From Ophiobolus disseminans (lineage: Eukaryota > Ascomycota > Dothideomycetes > Pleosporales > Phaeosphaeriaceae), in assembly GCA_010093685.1 (NCBI GenBank), contig MU006228.1:1058567-1122566 (forward strand): 64,000 nucleotides of DNA. The letters run 5' to 3'. The first letter of the stretch is position 1. Every line of letters begins with the position of its first letter. The notes beneath the pieces were generated by a model, which was given only the letters and a program-made list of their open reading frames with translations, was not told where the DNA came from and searched no databases. Made by a program: the position numbers and the translations under genes. Positions 10,743 to 23,761 of this stretch are shown one piece after another.

Positions 10743-13700
10743 AGTTCGTTTGGGAAGAGATAGATCGCTGGTAAGAAGGCAGAAAGTACAGCATTTGCGA
10801 ATGAGAAGGTTGTGGGCAACGGTATGAAGTGTGGCGCGAATGTCAAAACGAGCAACAGGGTGGAGGACCATACAAGCACTACAAGCGACAGCACGAGGCA
10901 TGTCCCAGGCTCTTATCCGGTCGATGAGAGCGAGTAACGCAGAACTGCAGAGGAAGCAGCAAGTCTTCCTTCAAGAACCGGCGTGAGAGTATACTAGATA
11001 GCGGCACACGAAGCGTACGAGACACGACCGAATGCTTAAAAGCATTGCATGCGTACGCCGGTTCGGATATCTCCAGATCAGATGCACACGATCTGGGCAA
11101 CGAGAAATGAACACCTGACAGCAGTATAGTTCTGTCATATGCCGCAGTCGCAAAATGATGTGACAGCTTGTAGCAAACCTACAAAGATACTGACCTTTGA
11201 CGAATACTACCTTCTTTGGGGATACCGCAAGCCTACAACATCGCGTCGCAACATCGCAGCTGTCGAAGACTCATTCCCCTGCTTGAGTCGATTAGTAACA
11301 TGTACCGGCAAATTGTCATTGGCCTGCTTCTACAACCCGATCTCAACCACCCGCTCCCTCTGCCCTCCCGTCCCATTCCCTACACACACCCCATCATAAC
11401 CTCCCCTTCTCCACTCCTTGCCCACTATGCCCTCAACCCCCTTTCTCCAATACCCATCCTCGAAAGGCCCGTATACAAAAGCCGCCAAGCCCACGTGCTC
11501 GATCCCGGGTCATGAGTGGCCCGGCATCAATGCCCTGTTGTCAATGGCGCTTCGGCTGATGAGATGAGGGCTCGATCTAATTCTAGACCTCATCCCTTTT
11601 GTTTGAGATTTCTGTGTTTGTTGAGTGCCGAGATGCTAGATGCTGTGGCAGTGTTCCTTGAATGCCGAGCAGGGAAGGTAGGGCTGCATGTTCACCCAGC
11701 AGACTAATGGCAGGTCAAATGGCATCGATGTGTCTTCGAGATATGTCGTGTGAGTTGCTGTCACGAGAGCGCGTGGTAGCAAATAGTAGAGGAAAAGCTT
11801 GGCGGAGGGTGCATTTAGCAATAGCTGCCTGCTGAACAAACGACACCTGTTATAACAGAAGATACGGCGCTTGAAGCCTTATCTGTGGATCCCTTGAAGC
11901 ATCCGATTGTGCTACCCTAATCAGTCTCGCGATCTCTCTTGACCGAAACCAGTAGCGCTACATCTTCCCTCCCATGCATCGACATGACGACTTGACACGC
12001 ATCATACGCTCTCAATTCGTCAAGCGCATACTCATATCTCAGCCAAATCACTTTTCCGTCGCCAGGACTCGTAGATCAAGCTCGACACACTTCCTCCTAT
12101 CACCGGTGGCAGTTTTCAATCTGACGTATCACAGCCGCTAGATCCGGGGCGTGGCCGGTAGCCTCAACGACAAACCTACACCAACAATAGTCTAACTGGC
12201 GGAACGTTACATCCAGACCAATGTAATCCGCTTCCCCGAACCTAGCGGATTGTATGTATTGGCGACCGCGGACAAGGTGTCAAATACATCAGCCAAGCCG
12301 TCGCGCCTACTGATCTGCTCGCGGGACGGACGTCAGAGGTGTAGTGTATGTAATCACGATCTTCGCTGCTGTGGAGTGCGTTCAGCCTCCTTGTCATACA
12401 AAGAGCGATCGCTGTGAGCGCTGCAATCCGAAGATCTTGGTGCTTGAGTAAAGCCGATCAGGTGATGTGCTGCTGCACGCTTTACGCTGATCGGCCGGTA
12501 TAGTAGATTGGTGTAAATGCTGTCGCGACAAGCGCCGAGGAGAGTGAGATCGACTGAGTGATGCATTGTGCTCCGTCCTTCTAGGTCTTCGAGATGGCAG
12601 GCTGAGGAAGGAGGTGTTCTGGGTTAAGTGGTTGTCGTGGCTACCGAGGTCCCTGTCACTACAGGCTTTAGCGCTCTCCTAATTCTTCCATGTCCAAAGG
12701 CACGCAATCACACAAAGGATCCAGAATCTCAGATAGGAGTGAATAGTATTTTCGAGCGGCTCGATTTTCTTCAATTGGAATTTTCGAGCCGCTCGATCTT
12801 CCCAATGCAGCATTTTCGAGTGGAACGAGCAAGTTGTTGAGGCCACCATCGTAGTGAGAAATTCGATGCATCCGATATGTTCAAAAGCTGGAATAGATAT
12901 GATAGCCACGCTGATGATCTTCAGTGACTTACACACAAACAATCCGAAGGCCTATTCTGTGCGCTTATCGCGCTTTGAAATCTGCAGCGCAAATATCCAT
13001 TCGCCACTCACAAGCACGCATCTCATGAACGCAAAACCGTGTCTGCTCCATTACCAGAGCTTGTTCCGGTTCGTGATGTGTCTAGGCGGAGATAAAGTTA
13101 TGCGACCGTGCTTGACAAAAACAAAGAGCGAGAGCAGCGTCGAATGCTCGTGTGTGCGATCGAAGTGTGGAACGATTTCGTGGTATATCCTGGCCAAATG
13201 CTGGGAACTAGAGAATTGGAAAGCATTCGAATCCATGCGACGCTGTAGCCTATGCGTTCTCGTTACGTTTCGTTTTTCAGAATCGATCGAGGCAGATAGC
13301 TGGAACTACAGGTGATGCTAGCAGTATCACAAAATCAGCAGCACACCGCCAAGTCGCAGACCGTTGACCCCATCTTGTTCACACTGCCCACGCCTACTTG
13401 GGTATTACCCTTTAACGCGCGAACGTCAAAGGCCTTGCAGTAAGGATGGCAGACCGAGGCAGGCTCCAGGCAGGTAAAGAGGACGGGTCCTAGAAGGCTG
13501 ACAATTGGCGGCGACCCTCACAAAGCTTGTTCATGATCCCAGGAACCGCATCTCCAAGCTATAACGCGGAGCTTAACTTGTAGCCAAGTTGTTGTGGTTG
13601 TGGACAGTGAAGACGGAAGTCGGCACGGCGGGTCTTGGGCGTGGGATCAGGTCAAGAGAACACAAGACTTGCGATCCAGGGATCATGAGCTTGAATCGAC

Positions 13701-15645
13701 GACCGTTGCGTATCGAGAAAGCGCCTTCCTGAGAGCAAGTTTGTGTCGTGTTGCGTGAGAGTCTTCTTCGAGGGTCTGCGACTTCACTGTGAGAGGTTGA
13801 GTTGATTGGCATGGTTGTGCACTCGTAGCCGCTAGCACGGATAATGCACTCCGAAAAACTCACTTTGACAACTATCGAGTCTGGACATTCTTACAAATAA
13901 GCCTCAGCTCCATCTTGAACTTTCTTTTCCCTTTCCTCGTAGCGGTTATTAGCAACAGGTCATTAGTGTGGGGACGGAGGCGCTGTGCTGGGCGTCAGCT
14001 TATTGACGTACAATTCGCCGCACCAGCCCCACTCTCACCGAGGTACCGAATGCAGGTCGGTTTCAATGCGCCCTATGCAGGGCTCCCTTGCGTAGGCGCG
14101 TGGGCCAGGTCGTATGGAGATGCCGTGCTGCTGTTTCGCTGCGGCATTTTGGCCTGGTTTGAGTAGGCGTAGTGACATGTAGTCCGCCTTGGGATGACCC
14201 ATGGGTCGACGTTTGGCGTTGAGTGATATTCACACCACTTGTATGGACGCACGTGTGCTGAGGGTGGACACAGATGGCGCTGTCGACTCGCTTGCTAGAC
14301 CCTGAAGACTCATGTCGCGCTAGCCTGTATTCTTTCGAAAACGAGGTTGGCAGATGGTTGAGAGTCGACTGCTACAATATTGATGATGTAGACTAGTCCA
14401 GAAATTGGTCCCCGTGAGCTGGATGATGTCCTACGTCCATCATGGGCGCCCATCAGCATCGTCGCGCATCTCGAGGTCCTCCATGCTGTCTTGGTCTACT
14501 TACGCCAAGGGCATAGTTTCGCATGTGGCGAGGGTGTTCCGCCATGATCATCCATGTAGGTGGGGACTTGATGATGGAGTGACTTCCAGATGCGACTGGC
14601 AAGCGTGAAAATGAAGGTTCAGATCGTGTGAGCGTCGAGGGCCAATCAGGGCGTGCATATGAGCACGATGTCTAAATTGTATGCTTCTTGATTAGGCAGG
14701 CAGCTGAACTCGATCCAATACGAAGTTTGTAGGGGAGGTCGTAGCGCTGGGACTGAGGCCACGAGGCTGCGCTGTCATGCTTGATTGCAAGTCAGGGCAG
14801 TGGTAGGGTACCGGCTAGGCTGAGTTTCCTGCAAGCAAACACTACAGGTGTCATCCAGGGCTCCAGATGTCGAACTTTCTCCCATGTTGCTAGATAGCGC
14901 CATGTGCCGATGGTCGTGGTGTCCCGATACGCCTTGCCAGTCCATGACAAAAGGGTCCAGCTCTAGAGAGCAGATCACGACACTGCAGTTGCGCTTTCCA
15001 AAACAATGCGACCCACTCCAGGAACCATGCTGTCGGTTTACGTGTTGCAGTTGGTCGGCCATGGGTGCCTCGAATTCGTACATAGGCACGTGTGCGCAAT
15101 GCAGCGAATAGAGGAAGTGTCCCTCCCTCAATATCGTGGAGGGTCAGCTTCGCATCGACATGCAGCTGCTACCCAGTCTCCGCTCCAAGCGACTCAACAC
15201 CGGCGCCATCGATAGTCGTCGGCAGCGTTGCAGTTTGGTCAACGAAAGCATGCGCTTCTGGAAGCAAAAAATGGTAGCGAGTGATGCCAGTCGGCGTGGG
15301 GGAGAGGTCGCGAAAAATTGGGGCGGGTGCATGTCCTGGCTGTTGTGGAGGAACTGAGGGGAACGTGTCGTCCAAATAAACTAAACGTGGTGGCCTCCGC
15401 GCCTGTGATTGGCCGCGAAGCCGCAACGAAGCTCAACACCACAGTGCAGAAATTCCTCCGCCAAGCCGCCCAGAGGTTTAGCCTTCGCCCTCGCCATGCA
15501 CCAACACCCGCTCCACCAAGCAGTTCCGGAGCCGTAGCCAATTTGCTTAGCGCAACAGAAGCTATGCTCTAACTGATCCTTCACACTGCGCATCCCTTGG
15601 CGCGCCCCGTCCAATCATGTCCCGTAGCTCGCAATCTCTCGAGCA
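10743..15645. other. Gene-poor 4.9-kb region
   Basis: Only short overlapping frames on both strands, none with domain or splice support. At about 12745-12825 there is a fragment of the interspersed repeat that carries the palindromic core ATCGAGCCGCTCGAT, here as an inverted pair. A minus-strand stretch near 13051-13236 reads like a protein scrap (SSSQHLARIYHEIVPHFDRT) but ends in stops on both sides. Confidence 0.45.
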
Positions 15646-15653
15646 CACGTGGG
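15646..15653 (+). promoter_or_regulatory. CACGTGGG box, candidate Pho4/NUC-1 type site
   Basis: CACGTGGG lies 316 bp before the ATG of the PHO89-like gene. This octamer is the high-affinity site of yeast Pho4, and the Neurospora NUC-1 factor binds CACGTG cores. Its place before a phosphate carrier suggests induction by phosphate starvation. Only sequence match and position support it. Confidence 0.45.
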
Positions 15654-15850
15654 CTCATTGATTGGCTCGAGAGTCCGTGGCGTGGAATGGCGAACCACGA
15701 CCACGGCGGCTTTGCTCATCGCGGGCGCCTGGCCCGTGTCCACCCCGGGCTGGATCCCTACCGGTACGATTTACAGCGGCGAGGGCAGACAGGCACATAC
15801 GCTCAACGCCGAACACGAGCAGCCTAGGTAAGCCGCGGGCAGATTGCACA

Positions 15851-15857
15851 TATATAT
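15851..15857 (+). promoter_or_regulatory. TATA-like element of the phosphate permease gene
   Basis: TATATAT about 112 bp upstream of the ATG at 15969, followed by a pyrimidine-rich leader. Plausible core promoter; not verified. Confidence 0.4.
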
Positions 15858-15968
15858 CATCTCACACGCGCCCCTACCTCTTCTGCATCCCAGCTCAGCT
15901 CCAAAGCGGACCACCACTCTCTACCACAACTTGAGCTTTCCTGCAGCCTGCAGTGAACCACCGTAGCA

Positions 15969-17807
15969 ATGCCCAAGCTCACCAAATACAACTACGTCTT
16001 CGGCATCGGTACCTTCTTTGCCCTGCTCGACGCCTACAACAACGGTGCTAGTAAGTCCAGCCTTGCCCGCTGCCTAAAGTTGCACCCGCAATACTAATAC
16101 CACCAAGACGATGTCGCCAACGCGTGGGCTACCTCGGTCTCGTCCCGCTCCGTCTCTTACCGCCAGGCCATGATTCTCGGCACCATCTTCGAGATGGTCG
16201 GCGCCATCACTGTCGGTGCCCGTACCGCCGACACCATCAAGAACGGAATCATTCCCCCCACCGCCTTCAAGGGCGATGCCGGTGTCCAGATGCTTGCCTT
16301 TACCTGTGCGCTCGCCGGTGCCTCCATCTGGGTCATGTGGTGCACCAAGCACTCTGCTCACGTTTCCTCGTCCTATTCGCTCATTTCGTCGGTCGCTGGT
16401 GTCGGTTGCGCCGTTGCCGGTGCGAAGAACGTTCAATGGGGATGGAACAAGGGCAAGGGTCTCGGTGCCATCTTCGCTGGTCTTGGAATGGCTCCCGCTG
16501 CCTCTGCCTGCTTCGGTGCCATTATCTTCATGTTGATTAAGGTCACGGTCCATCTCCGTAAGAACCCTATCCCATGGGCTATCTGGACCGCTCCCTTCTT
16601 CTTCCTGATCGCCGGTACCATTTGCACGCTCTCCATTGTCTACAAGGGATCGCCCAACCTTGGTCTGAACAAGAAGCCTGCGTGGTACGTCGCCACCGTC
16701 ACCGTCGCCTGCGGTGTTGGCCTTGCATTCCTCTCCTTCCTCTTCTTCGTTCCTTACCTCCACACCATTGTCGTCAAGCGCGATCACTCCATTCGCTGGT
16801 ACCACGCTTTCCAGGGTCCTCTCCTTTTCCGCAGGCCTGCTGCTGAGGGTGCCGAGTCTGCCAACGTCCGCGATTACGCCGTTGTCCAGCATGATGAGGA
16901 CATGAAGCCCGCGTCTCTCAGCGAGTCTGACAATGGCGTTGTTGCCGCACAGGACGCTGAGAAGGGTGCCGTTGTCGCCGAGACCCGCCAGCTCAGCTAC
17001 AAAGAACTCGTTGCTCAAGGCCAGGAGCGCTTCCACTCCAAGCTCCGTGTCAAGAAGGGTCCTCTCGGCTGGGCCATGCGCTACCTCCACGAGAACAAGG
17101 TCCGCTCTGGTGAGATCTACGAGAAGCACAACATGATCATCACTGTCAAGCGTATTCCTGCCATGCTCGTTGTCGGCTGCCTCTACGGTATCAACTACGA
17201 CATCCACGCCGCCCAGACCGGTATCCACGGCACTCCCGAGGGTGTCCGTATGGAGCGTGTCTACAGCCATGCAAAGAAGTACTCCAACGAGGTCGAGCAC
17301 ACATACTCCTTCGTCCAGGTTCTCACTGCCTGCACTGCCTCGTTCGCTCACGGTGCCAACGATATCGGTAACGCCGTCGGTCCCTGGGCCGTCATCTACT
17401 CTGCCTGGAGCACCGGTAACGCCGCCAAGTCCAAGGCCACCGTCCCTATCTGGCAGCTTGCTGTCCTCTCCGCCACGCTGTCTCTCGGTCTCATCACCTA
17501 CGGATACAACATCATGAAGGTCATGGGTAACAAGATCACTTACCACTCACCCAGCAGAGGTTGCTCCATGGAAATGGGCGCCGCGCTCACCGTCCTCATC
17601 TTCTCGCAATACTCGCTCCCCGTCTCGACATCCATGTGCATCACCGGCGCCACCGTCGGTGTCGGTCTCTGCAACGGCACCATCAAGGCTGTCAACTGGC
17701 AGCGAGTCGGGCTCCTCGTCTTCTCATGGATCATGACCATCCCCATTGCCGGCACCATTGGCGGTGTCAGCATGGCCATCATCCTCAACGCACCCCACTT
17801 CAAGTGA
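15969..17807 (+). CDS. PHO89: PHO4/PiT-family phosphate permease (Pho89-like, Na+/Pi symporter)
   Basis: Two exons, 15969-16050 and 16108-17807 (57-bp intron, split codon A|AC); 593 residues. The protein imports inorganic phosphate across the plasma membrane with a cation, as Pho89 in yeast and PHO-4 in Neurospora do. Both inverted PiT signatures are present: NGANDVANAWATS near residue 26, spanning the intron, and HGANDIGNAVGP in the C-terminal half. Many hydrophobic helices surround a large charged cytoplasmic loop (about residues 255-350), the normal PiT layout. The exceptionally regular C-ending codon choice suggests high expression and creates a long antisense open frame. A CACGTGGG box upstream fits control by the phosphate-starvation factor. 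Confidence 0.95.
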
Positions 17808-18828
17808 AGTGAATGTTGGCTTCTAGCTTTTTGGTTTTCACGCATCAAAACGTCAGCTTCGGATACCCTCTGTTATTTCTCGCTCTTTGATATCGGATAG
17901 ACTTTGCATGTACTGTATATGAGCGATGCGCTATTGGGTAGTTTTGTAGATTGGTCTGCTAGACAATATACTCTCACTAATACTACTTCGCATCTTTTGT
18001 TTGGTGTAACCATCTGCCCGTTTTCGGATGTTGGGGCACATGGGACAATTTAGGATGTGGTTCCCTGGCGCTTCCAGACAAACCCCCGCTCGCAAGCGGA
18101 CCCACTTGCTCCGGCTACCTGGATACTACCTTCCTCTTACACGTGCCCCCACTCTTGTTTTCGGGGGTTGATCATTTATTAACTCCGCCACACATCTTTT
18201 TGGTCGCATACACGAGGAGCTCTAACAATTACACTCTTTCGACGGGACATTACACAAGGCTGTCAGGGAGACTTTAGCAAGTGCCGGCAATACGAGCAAG
18301 CTGAACTCGACTGCAACCATAAGCCTCTTATCGCACATGTAGCTGCAGCTCGCGTTGCACGGAAGGGGTGTGTGTGATTGTGGATACGATGAGCACATTA
18401 AAAGCTGGGAAAAATAAATATCACGGCGGATTTCGGATCTTCAGAATTCAGGGTGGTGTGTTGCGCATGGATGGGTACGTTATTTCGCATCAAAAAGGGC
18501 GCGGCACTTCCAAGGTTGGCAAGAGCGACATGTCACCACAGGAAAATCTTGTATGCGGCATTGACGGCCAAGAAACGATATGATATACACACAAATCAAC
18601 GTGGTTGGAAGTTTCAGTGTTGCCTTCCTTTGTTCGTCGTGATGAGGAAGCTGAGCGATTGTGGTGGTCCTAAAGCGGTGGGTACAAAGGATTGCTGGTG
18701 TGGGTGTCTTTGTCTTGTGCGGCTAATGACATGCCGATGCGACGTCCTCATCGACCAGTCTTTCGAACGTCAAAGATACAAAGATCATCGTCCAAGACAA
18801 TGCCATGACGCCTGCAGTCTCAGTCGAG
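17808..18828. other. Intergenic region downstream of the phosphate permease
   Basis: Contains the 3' flank of the permease gene. I see no supported gene or repeat here; short frames near 18368-18836 have no features. Confidence 0.45.
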
Positions 18829-21800
18829 ATGACTGAGACCCTTCGCCTTCGAGACCAGGAGCGCGCTCGAAGACGGGATATCAAACGGCAGTGGGAGGCT
18901 GATATCAAAGGACGCCAAGAATAGGCCGGAAAATAATTCTGCTCAATTAGAGTATTTATACCGGGAAGCCTTTGACGAACACGAGTGGATGCGCTTCGAC
19001 ATCTACAATTAGTTTTCCATTTCCCGAGATGAAGTGGCCAAAAAAGACCTAAAAGGCAGAGTCAAGAGGCAGATGGAGGTGTTCGACCAATTACAGCATT
19101 ACATGACGTCGCATGCTGTAGTTCCCAGCATTCTGAGCACGGAGCACGATCATCGTACTGTCTTCGAGACATTTTGGTACACCGACGTTCCAAGTGCCGA
19201 GTGTCGTCCCGCTGCTTTTAGGGAACTCTACATGGAAGCTTCTATCAACCACCCCCACCTCAGGGCGTCCATCCTGTTAGAGGTCATCGCGAAAAGGAAT
19301 TTCTATGAGTTGATGGTCGGCGATAAGAGTCTCAAAGTCGGCAAGAAATCGAGGACCAAGGATAGCTCACGGAACGCTATCAAGCCGCAGCCGCGGAAAG
19401 AAGTGAATGAAGAATGGCTCAACATGCTGAGGAACTGGTTATCACGCTCTTGGACTGGGAGCTTGACAGAAGGGTGGTCTCGATTACGATAGACCAGGCT
19501 GACGATGATTTCGAAGCACAGCAAGAGTACATCAAGGAGACATGGGCCTCCAATACTTCGGAAAGAAGCCAGGAAGTTATGGACAGAAGCACTGATGAAG
19601 ACCTGGGAGAAGAGATTAACGAGGCATGGACAAGACTCGGGCGCTGGCTGACTCTGCACGAACCTATCGAAACTGCACAGGAGCGGCATCGCATTCCACA
19701 GCAGGTCTGGGACGTGAGTATTCCGGCTCTTGAAGCAATGAGTATAGCATGGAACGATTCTTCAACCGCACTTATATGCAGCACACATGGTTCTGTGCCG
19801 ACCTGCTAAAGGGAGCCCAAGATCGCGCTCGTGACGAAAGTCGCAGTGTCAACGAACAGCTGCTGTATGAGCGTATCGTTGCCAACATGGAGGAAGTGAC
19901 TGAAGGAGAAGCCAACGCAATACTCACGCGGTTAGGTGATTATCAGGCCGAGAGTAATGCCAGTGCTGTGGAAAGGACATTCAAACATCACTACATGCAG
20001 TCACTATACGATCCGATCCTACAGGCCGCTATGAGAGCTTACCTAGACAAGATGGACAAAGAGGGAAAGTATGTCCAGTGTGGCAACAGACTACAACATT
20101 GGATCAATACCCAGGTCACGCGTCACGTCACGTGCAATCGCTAAACGAAGTACAACTGTGGTCACGACTTTGTCCGTCCAGCACTGCGCTACCAAAGCAA
20201 AACATACTGGACACCATACTCAACCCCAAAAGACTATGCGCGCTGCTGCAAAATTATCTAGCTGGTCCCAGCGGCACCCTTACTGAGAAAGAGAAAACAA
20301 TGATGGACCTATACATCACCCACGACTCGGATATCACCAGACCACTCATCACGTATGCAGTAGATCACCACCTTGACTCATGCGCACCCGGACAAGAACG
20401 CGTCATGTGGTCGCACATAAAGCGTTGGATTCACGCACAAGTAGCGTTGCACTACACCAATCATGTTCTTCCTGGCCTAGTGGAAGATGTCCGGGGCACC
20501 ACAGACGCGTTGATCGAAATATTCGATGTGAGGCATATGCATGAAGAGGTGAGGACGTGGGTAGAGCAGCAAACAGTGTATCATGCTGGGCGTGGAGATA
20601 AGAGTCATAAGGCTTGGGTACGAATGTTGAAGGGTATGGTGCGATACATGGATGACGCGCTCGGGGAAGAGAAAGACGCCATAATTTCTGAACTGCAGAA
20701 GCAAACAGATTATAAGGCGAAGATTGGATGGATGAAGAAGTACATGGAGACGCTGGAGTGGAGTGCTATTTTTCCTGTGCTGACTACGGCTATTGAGGAG
20801 GAACTGCATAAGTCGGGAGACGACAACGATGAGCTAGCGGCTTGGACGAGTCTTGCGCACTTCGTTGAAGCGTCTGAAGCTGCAGTTCCATGGAAACCAA
20901 GGCTCGACATCAAGCATAGATTCTGGACCATCGACGTCCCCACATTCCCCGGAAGCTCAGCGAACACATTGCCGCAACTCTTCAAGGAAGCGTACAAGAG
21001 CAACGTGTGGTTCAGAACCGGACTCACGACTTACGTCCAACGCAAAATCGAATCAAGCACTGGCCCATCCGAGCAAGAAATGTGGGAATCAACACCCTCA
21101 TCTTTTCTCCGACCAAACAAACCGCGACATCCAGGAAATCTTTGAAGGAAGTACGCTCATACGACCCTCCACGAAACCACGCTCACGTCAAAAAACACTA
21201 CATGCATTTTGTAATGGTGTGTGGAGAGGGGAGTACTGCGCTGCATTGACTATCTAAGGTGGGCAGATCCGCTTATATACATGACCGTACATGAGCTGTC
21301 CCAACTTGTGCTAGAGTAGGTCTGGGCAGAGCCCAAACCGTTACACATTTCTTTCTCGACGCTATTGTCACGAAAGCTTTGCGCGCTTATGCTGCAAGTC
21401 TAGACGATGGAGAATGGAAGGAAAGCTTAACATCTTGGTGCATGGTATTCGACAACGAGCAGAACAACCTCGACACGCTGGGCCGCTTCGCCGCGCAATT
21501 AGCTGGACGCGAGCACAACATTCGCGCGGTTGTGCGGCTTTTCAAGTATACGTGTGTACATGTTATAGACGGCCCAGACGTACCCAACGCACGCATCGAC
21601 ATCGTGGCATTCGTGCAGCACTTGAAATACCAACACCCTCCCTCCGCGTCACTACAGCTCAGTTTCGACGGCGAAGAAAGCGACGACGATGACGACGACG
21701 AGGAAGTGTCGACCTCGTCCCGAAGCACCATATTAAATGGTCTGGAATCGTGGCTCAACGCTAAGGAAAGTGTAATTGATCGCTCGCACACCTACACTAG

Positions 21801-22502
21801 CCGCGAACTCACATGTCCCTCTCGCGTGCGCGACACAGCAGAATACGTGCTAGACATGTATACCCACGTCCCTCACTCCGCCTACGTCTGCGCCGCGAAA
21901 TTGACGCTTGGATCTCCCAGCTCGCCGCGTTCGAAGATCTAGTTGACCTCGGCGCAGAAGTGCAGCGCTCCGTCGACGCCATCGACGCCGGCCTAGAAAT
22001 AACAGTGTTGTTCGCTAGAGCAACTTTTTCCGAGTACGTGGGCGCGCACGGGAAAGAAGAGAGTCGTGAAGCTGTGACGAAGAGATTGAGGGAGCTAGCT
22101 GCGTCGTGGCATGCGTTGAGTCCCGTGGAAGTCCTGGCCCCGGAATACACACCCCATCGGCGTGATCTGCCCCTGCGTCTGCGCGGAAAATTTCACCCGA
22201 GTGACATGCGGCACTGGGGTGCGGAATTCGTCGCCGCACTCGAGCGCCTGCATCAGACGGGTGCTGATACGGATGCCGCGCGGCTGGCTATTACTTGCGC
22301 TGTTCTTGGGCGCGAGGGAAGATTTAAGCATGTAGTTCCTGAAGATGTGGATGGTGCGGTGCGGGTTGTGGTGGAGGAATTTGAGCGGATAGATGAAGCC
22401 GCTAGGAAGAAGGCGAAAGGGTATACTTCCCCGTTGAAGAGGAATAGACGGGATGACGACAGCAAAACGCCAAGAAAGAAAGGTAAGGCAGGAGGGCGTT
22501 AG
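18829..22502 (+). pseudogene. Relic of a large internally repetitive protein gene
   Basis: A long run of plus-strand coding-like sequence spread over all three frames. It starts at an ATG (18829), meets TAG at 18922 and again at 19010, and shifts frame near 19480, 19755, 20100, 21100 and 21890; a solo LTR sits at 21210. The pieces share a recurring unit. One copy has AVPS...FWYTDVP then FRELYM and HPHLRASILLEV; another has AVPW...FWTIDVP then LFKEAY and NVWFRTGLTTYV. Further ones read FKHHYMQ...MRAYLDKM and KKHYMHF. The end is acidic (DDDDDDEE), then Lys/Arg-rich (KKGKAGGR), perhaps nuclear. I recognise no family. The first two stops fit C-to-T change of CAG codons. Confidence 0.65.
21210..21345 (-). 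repeat. Solo LTR, family 2 (copy A), inside the relic gene
   Basis: A 136-bp element with ends TGTAAtGG and CCGTTACA and an internal TATATA box, bounded by a perfect 5-bp duplication CATTT (21205-21209, 21346-21350). Removing it and one CATTT rejoins the reading frame across the site (KKHYMHF to FLDAIVTKALRAY), so it inserted into coding sequence. Confidence 0.9.
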
Positions 22503-22625
22503 CACACTATTAGCACGTTACTGATACCGAATTATGTGTCTAAGAGGTCCTCACACCATCGTCATCAATGCACTCCTACACTCAAAGTCTACCAAATCCA
22601 TCCAGCCCCCACCCACACCAACACC

Positions 22626-23274
22626 ATCTACACCGTCCTACACCTCTTCACCCTCTCATCCTCCTCGTTATCCTCCTCATCATCCTCCTCGTCCTCAATG
22701 TCCCACATCTTGCGCTTGATGCACGTGACCTCCAACCTCTTCGTCTCCCGCTCAATGCAGACTAGCGCAGCCTCCAAATCATTCTTGAGGTTGCGATACT
22801 CACGCCCGCGCAAGCCGAGACGGCGCGGAAGCGGGGGCACAGCGCGGTCAGTTTGCGAGGGGCGGCAGGAGGTCCTCGAGGTTCTCCTGGGTGACGAGCA
22901 GCCTCATCACGCGGCTCCATCTTCTCCTGGACCTCTCCACCCGCGACACTCAACCTCTTTACCCTACCACCCATGCTCCGGATCATGTACTCGACGTCGC
23001 CGAGCTACATCGTGACGTCCGCCATCGTCCCGTCCGCGTCCAGGCGCTGGCCACACAATGCGTTGAGTGCGGCGCGGGCGTGGGAGAAAGCACGTGACTC
23101 GCCGGTGTCGGGGTCGACTTTGCTGATGTCTGAGAGGTTGGCGAGCGCGGCGAGGAGCGGGAGTGGCCATGTGTCGGGAGCGTTGTCGGGCAGGATTTCG
23201 GCGCCGAAGAGGAAGTCGATGGGCATGCCCCAGTTCTCGGTGATGGTGTCGACTTAGGTGTTGGCGGTGGTCAT
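22626..23274 (-). pseudogene. Relic gene with coiled coil and acidic tail
   Basis: The ATG at 23274 gives MTTANT, then a TAA at 23256-23254. The same frame continues (ENWGMPIDFLFGAEI, then LLAALANLSDISKVD) to a TAG at 23007-23005, goes on through VEYMIRSMGGRVKRLSV, shifts frame near 22850 and ends with a helical ERETKRLEVTCIKRKM and an acidic Glu/Asp run before the stop near 22628. Both in-frame stops fit C-to-T change of CAA and CAG. It is convergent with the repetitive relic, and the two may have died together. No family recognised. Confidence 0.55.
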
Positions 23275-23761
23275 GGTGTGTTTGTGTGGGTTGGGAAGTG
23301 ATTTGTTGGTATGTGTGTGTGTTGTGGCCGGATGGGGTCAAATGTGTTGACGGCGGATGGGTGTGGTGGTGCTTTGTTCCGTGGATGTGGGACAAAGACG
23401 TCGAGTTTGCGGGTAAACTGAGCTGAGTTGAAGGCTTGTGGGACAGAGAAGTTGAGTTCAAAAGTGGTGTGCAATTCGAGCGTTGTGAGTGTTTGGTCGT
23501 AGACGAGAATCGCGGCAAGAAAAATCCTTTATGCCCAAGCAGTGAACGGTGAACGCACTGATCCTCGCATTGTGCAACAATAGCATGTGTTGCGGGACTT
23601 TCGCTATTGTGCTATTGTGCGCGACGTCCCGTGCGTTTGCAAGTGAAAGGGCGGCTTATAAGTGGGCAGTTTTGCCAATTAAGTGGGAGAGGAGCTGGAG
23701 GTCAAACGAGAGAACAAGGATACCGTTTGCTTTTAACTGTTGGTACTTGCATATGCACCGC

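Noticed and set aside
12854..13315. 153-codon plus-strand frame and its minus-strand counterpart
   Set aside because: Compositionally odd on the plus strand. The minus-strand scrap looks protein-like but is closed by stops, too little to call.
16074..17546. 490-codon open frame on the minus strand, antisense to the phosphate permease
   Set aside because: It mirrors a strongly biased, C-ending coding frame, is rich in Asp/Gly/Val/Arg as expected of such shadows, and has no domain. The plus-strand gene explains it.
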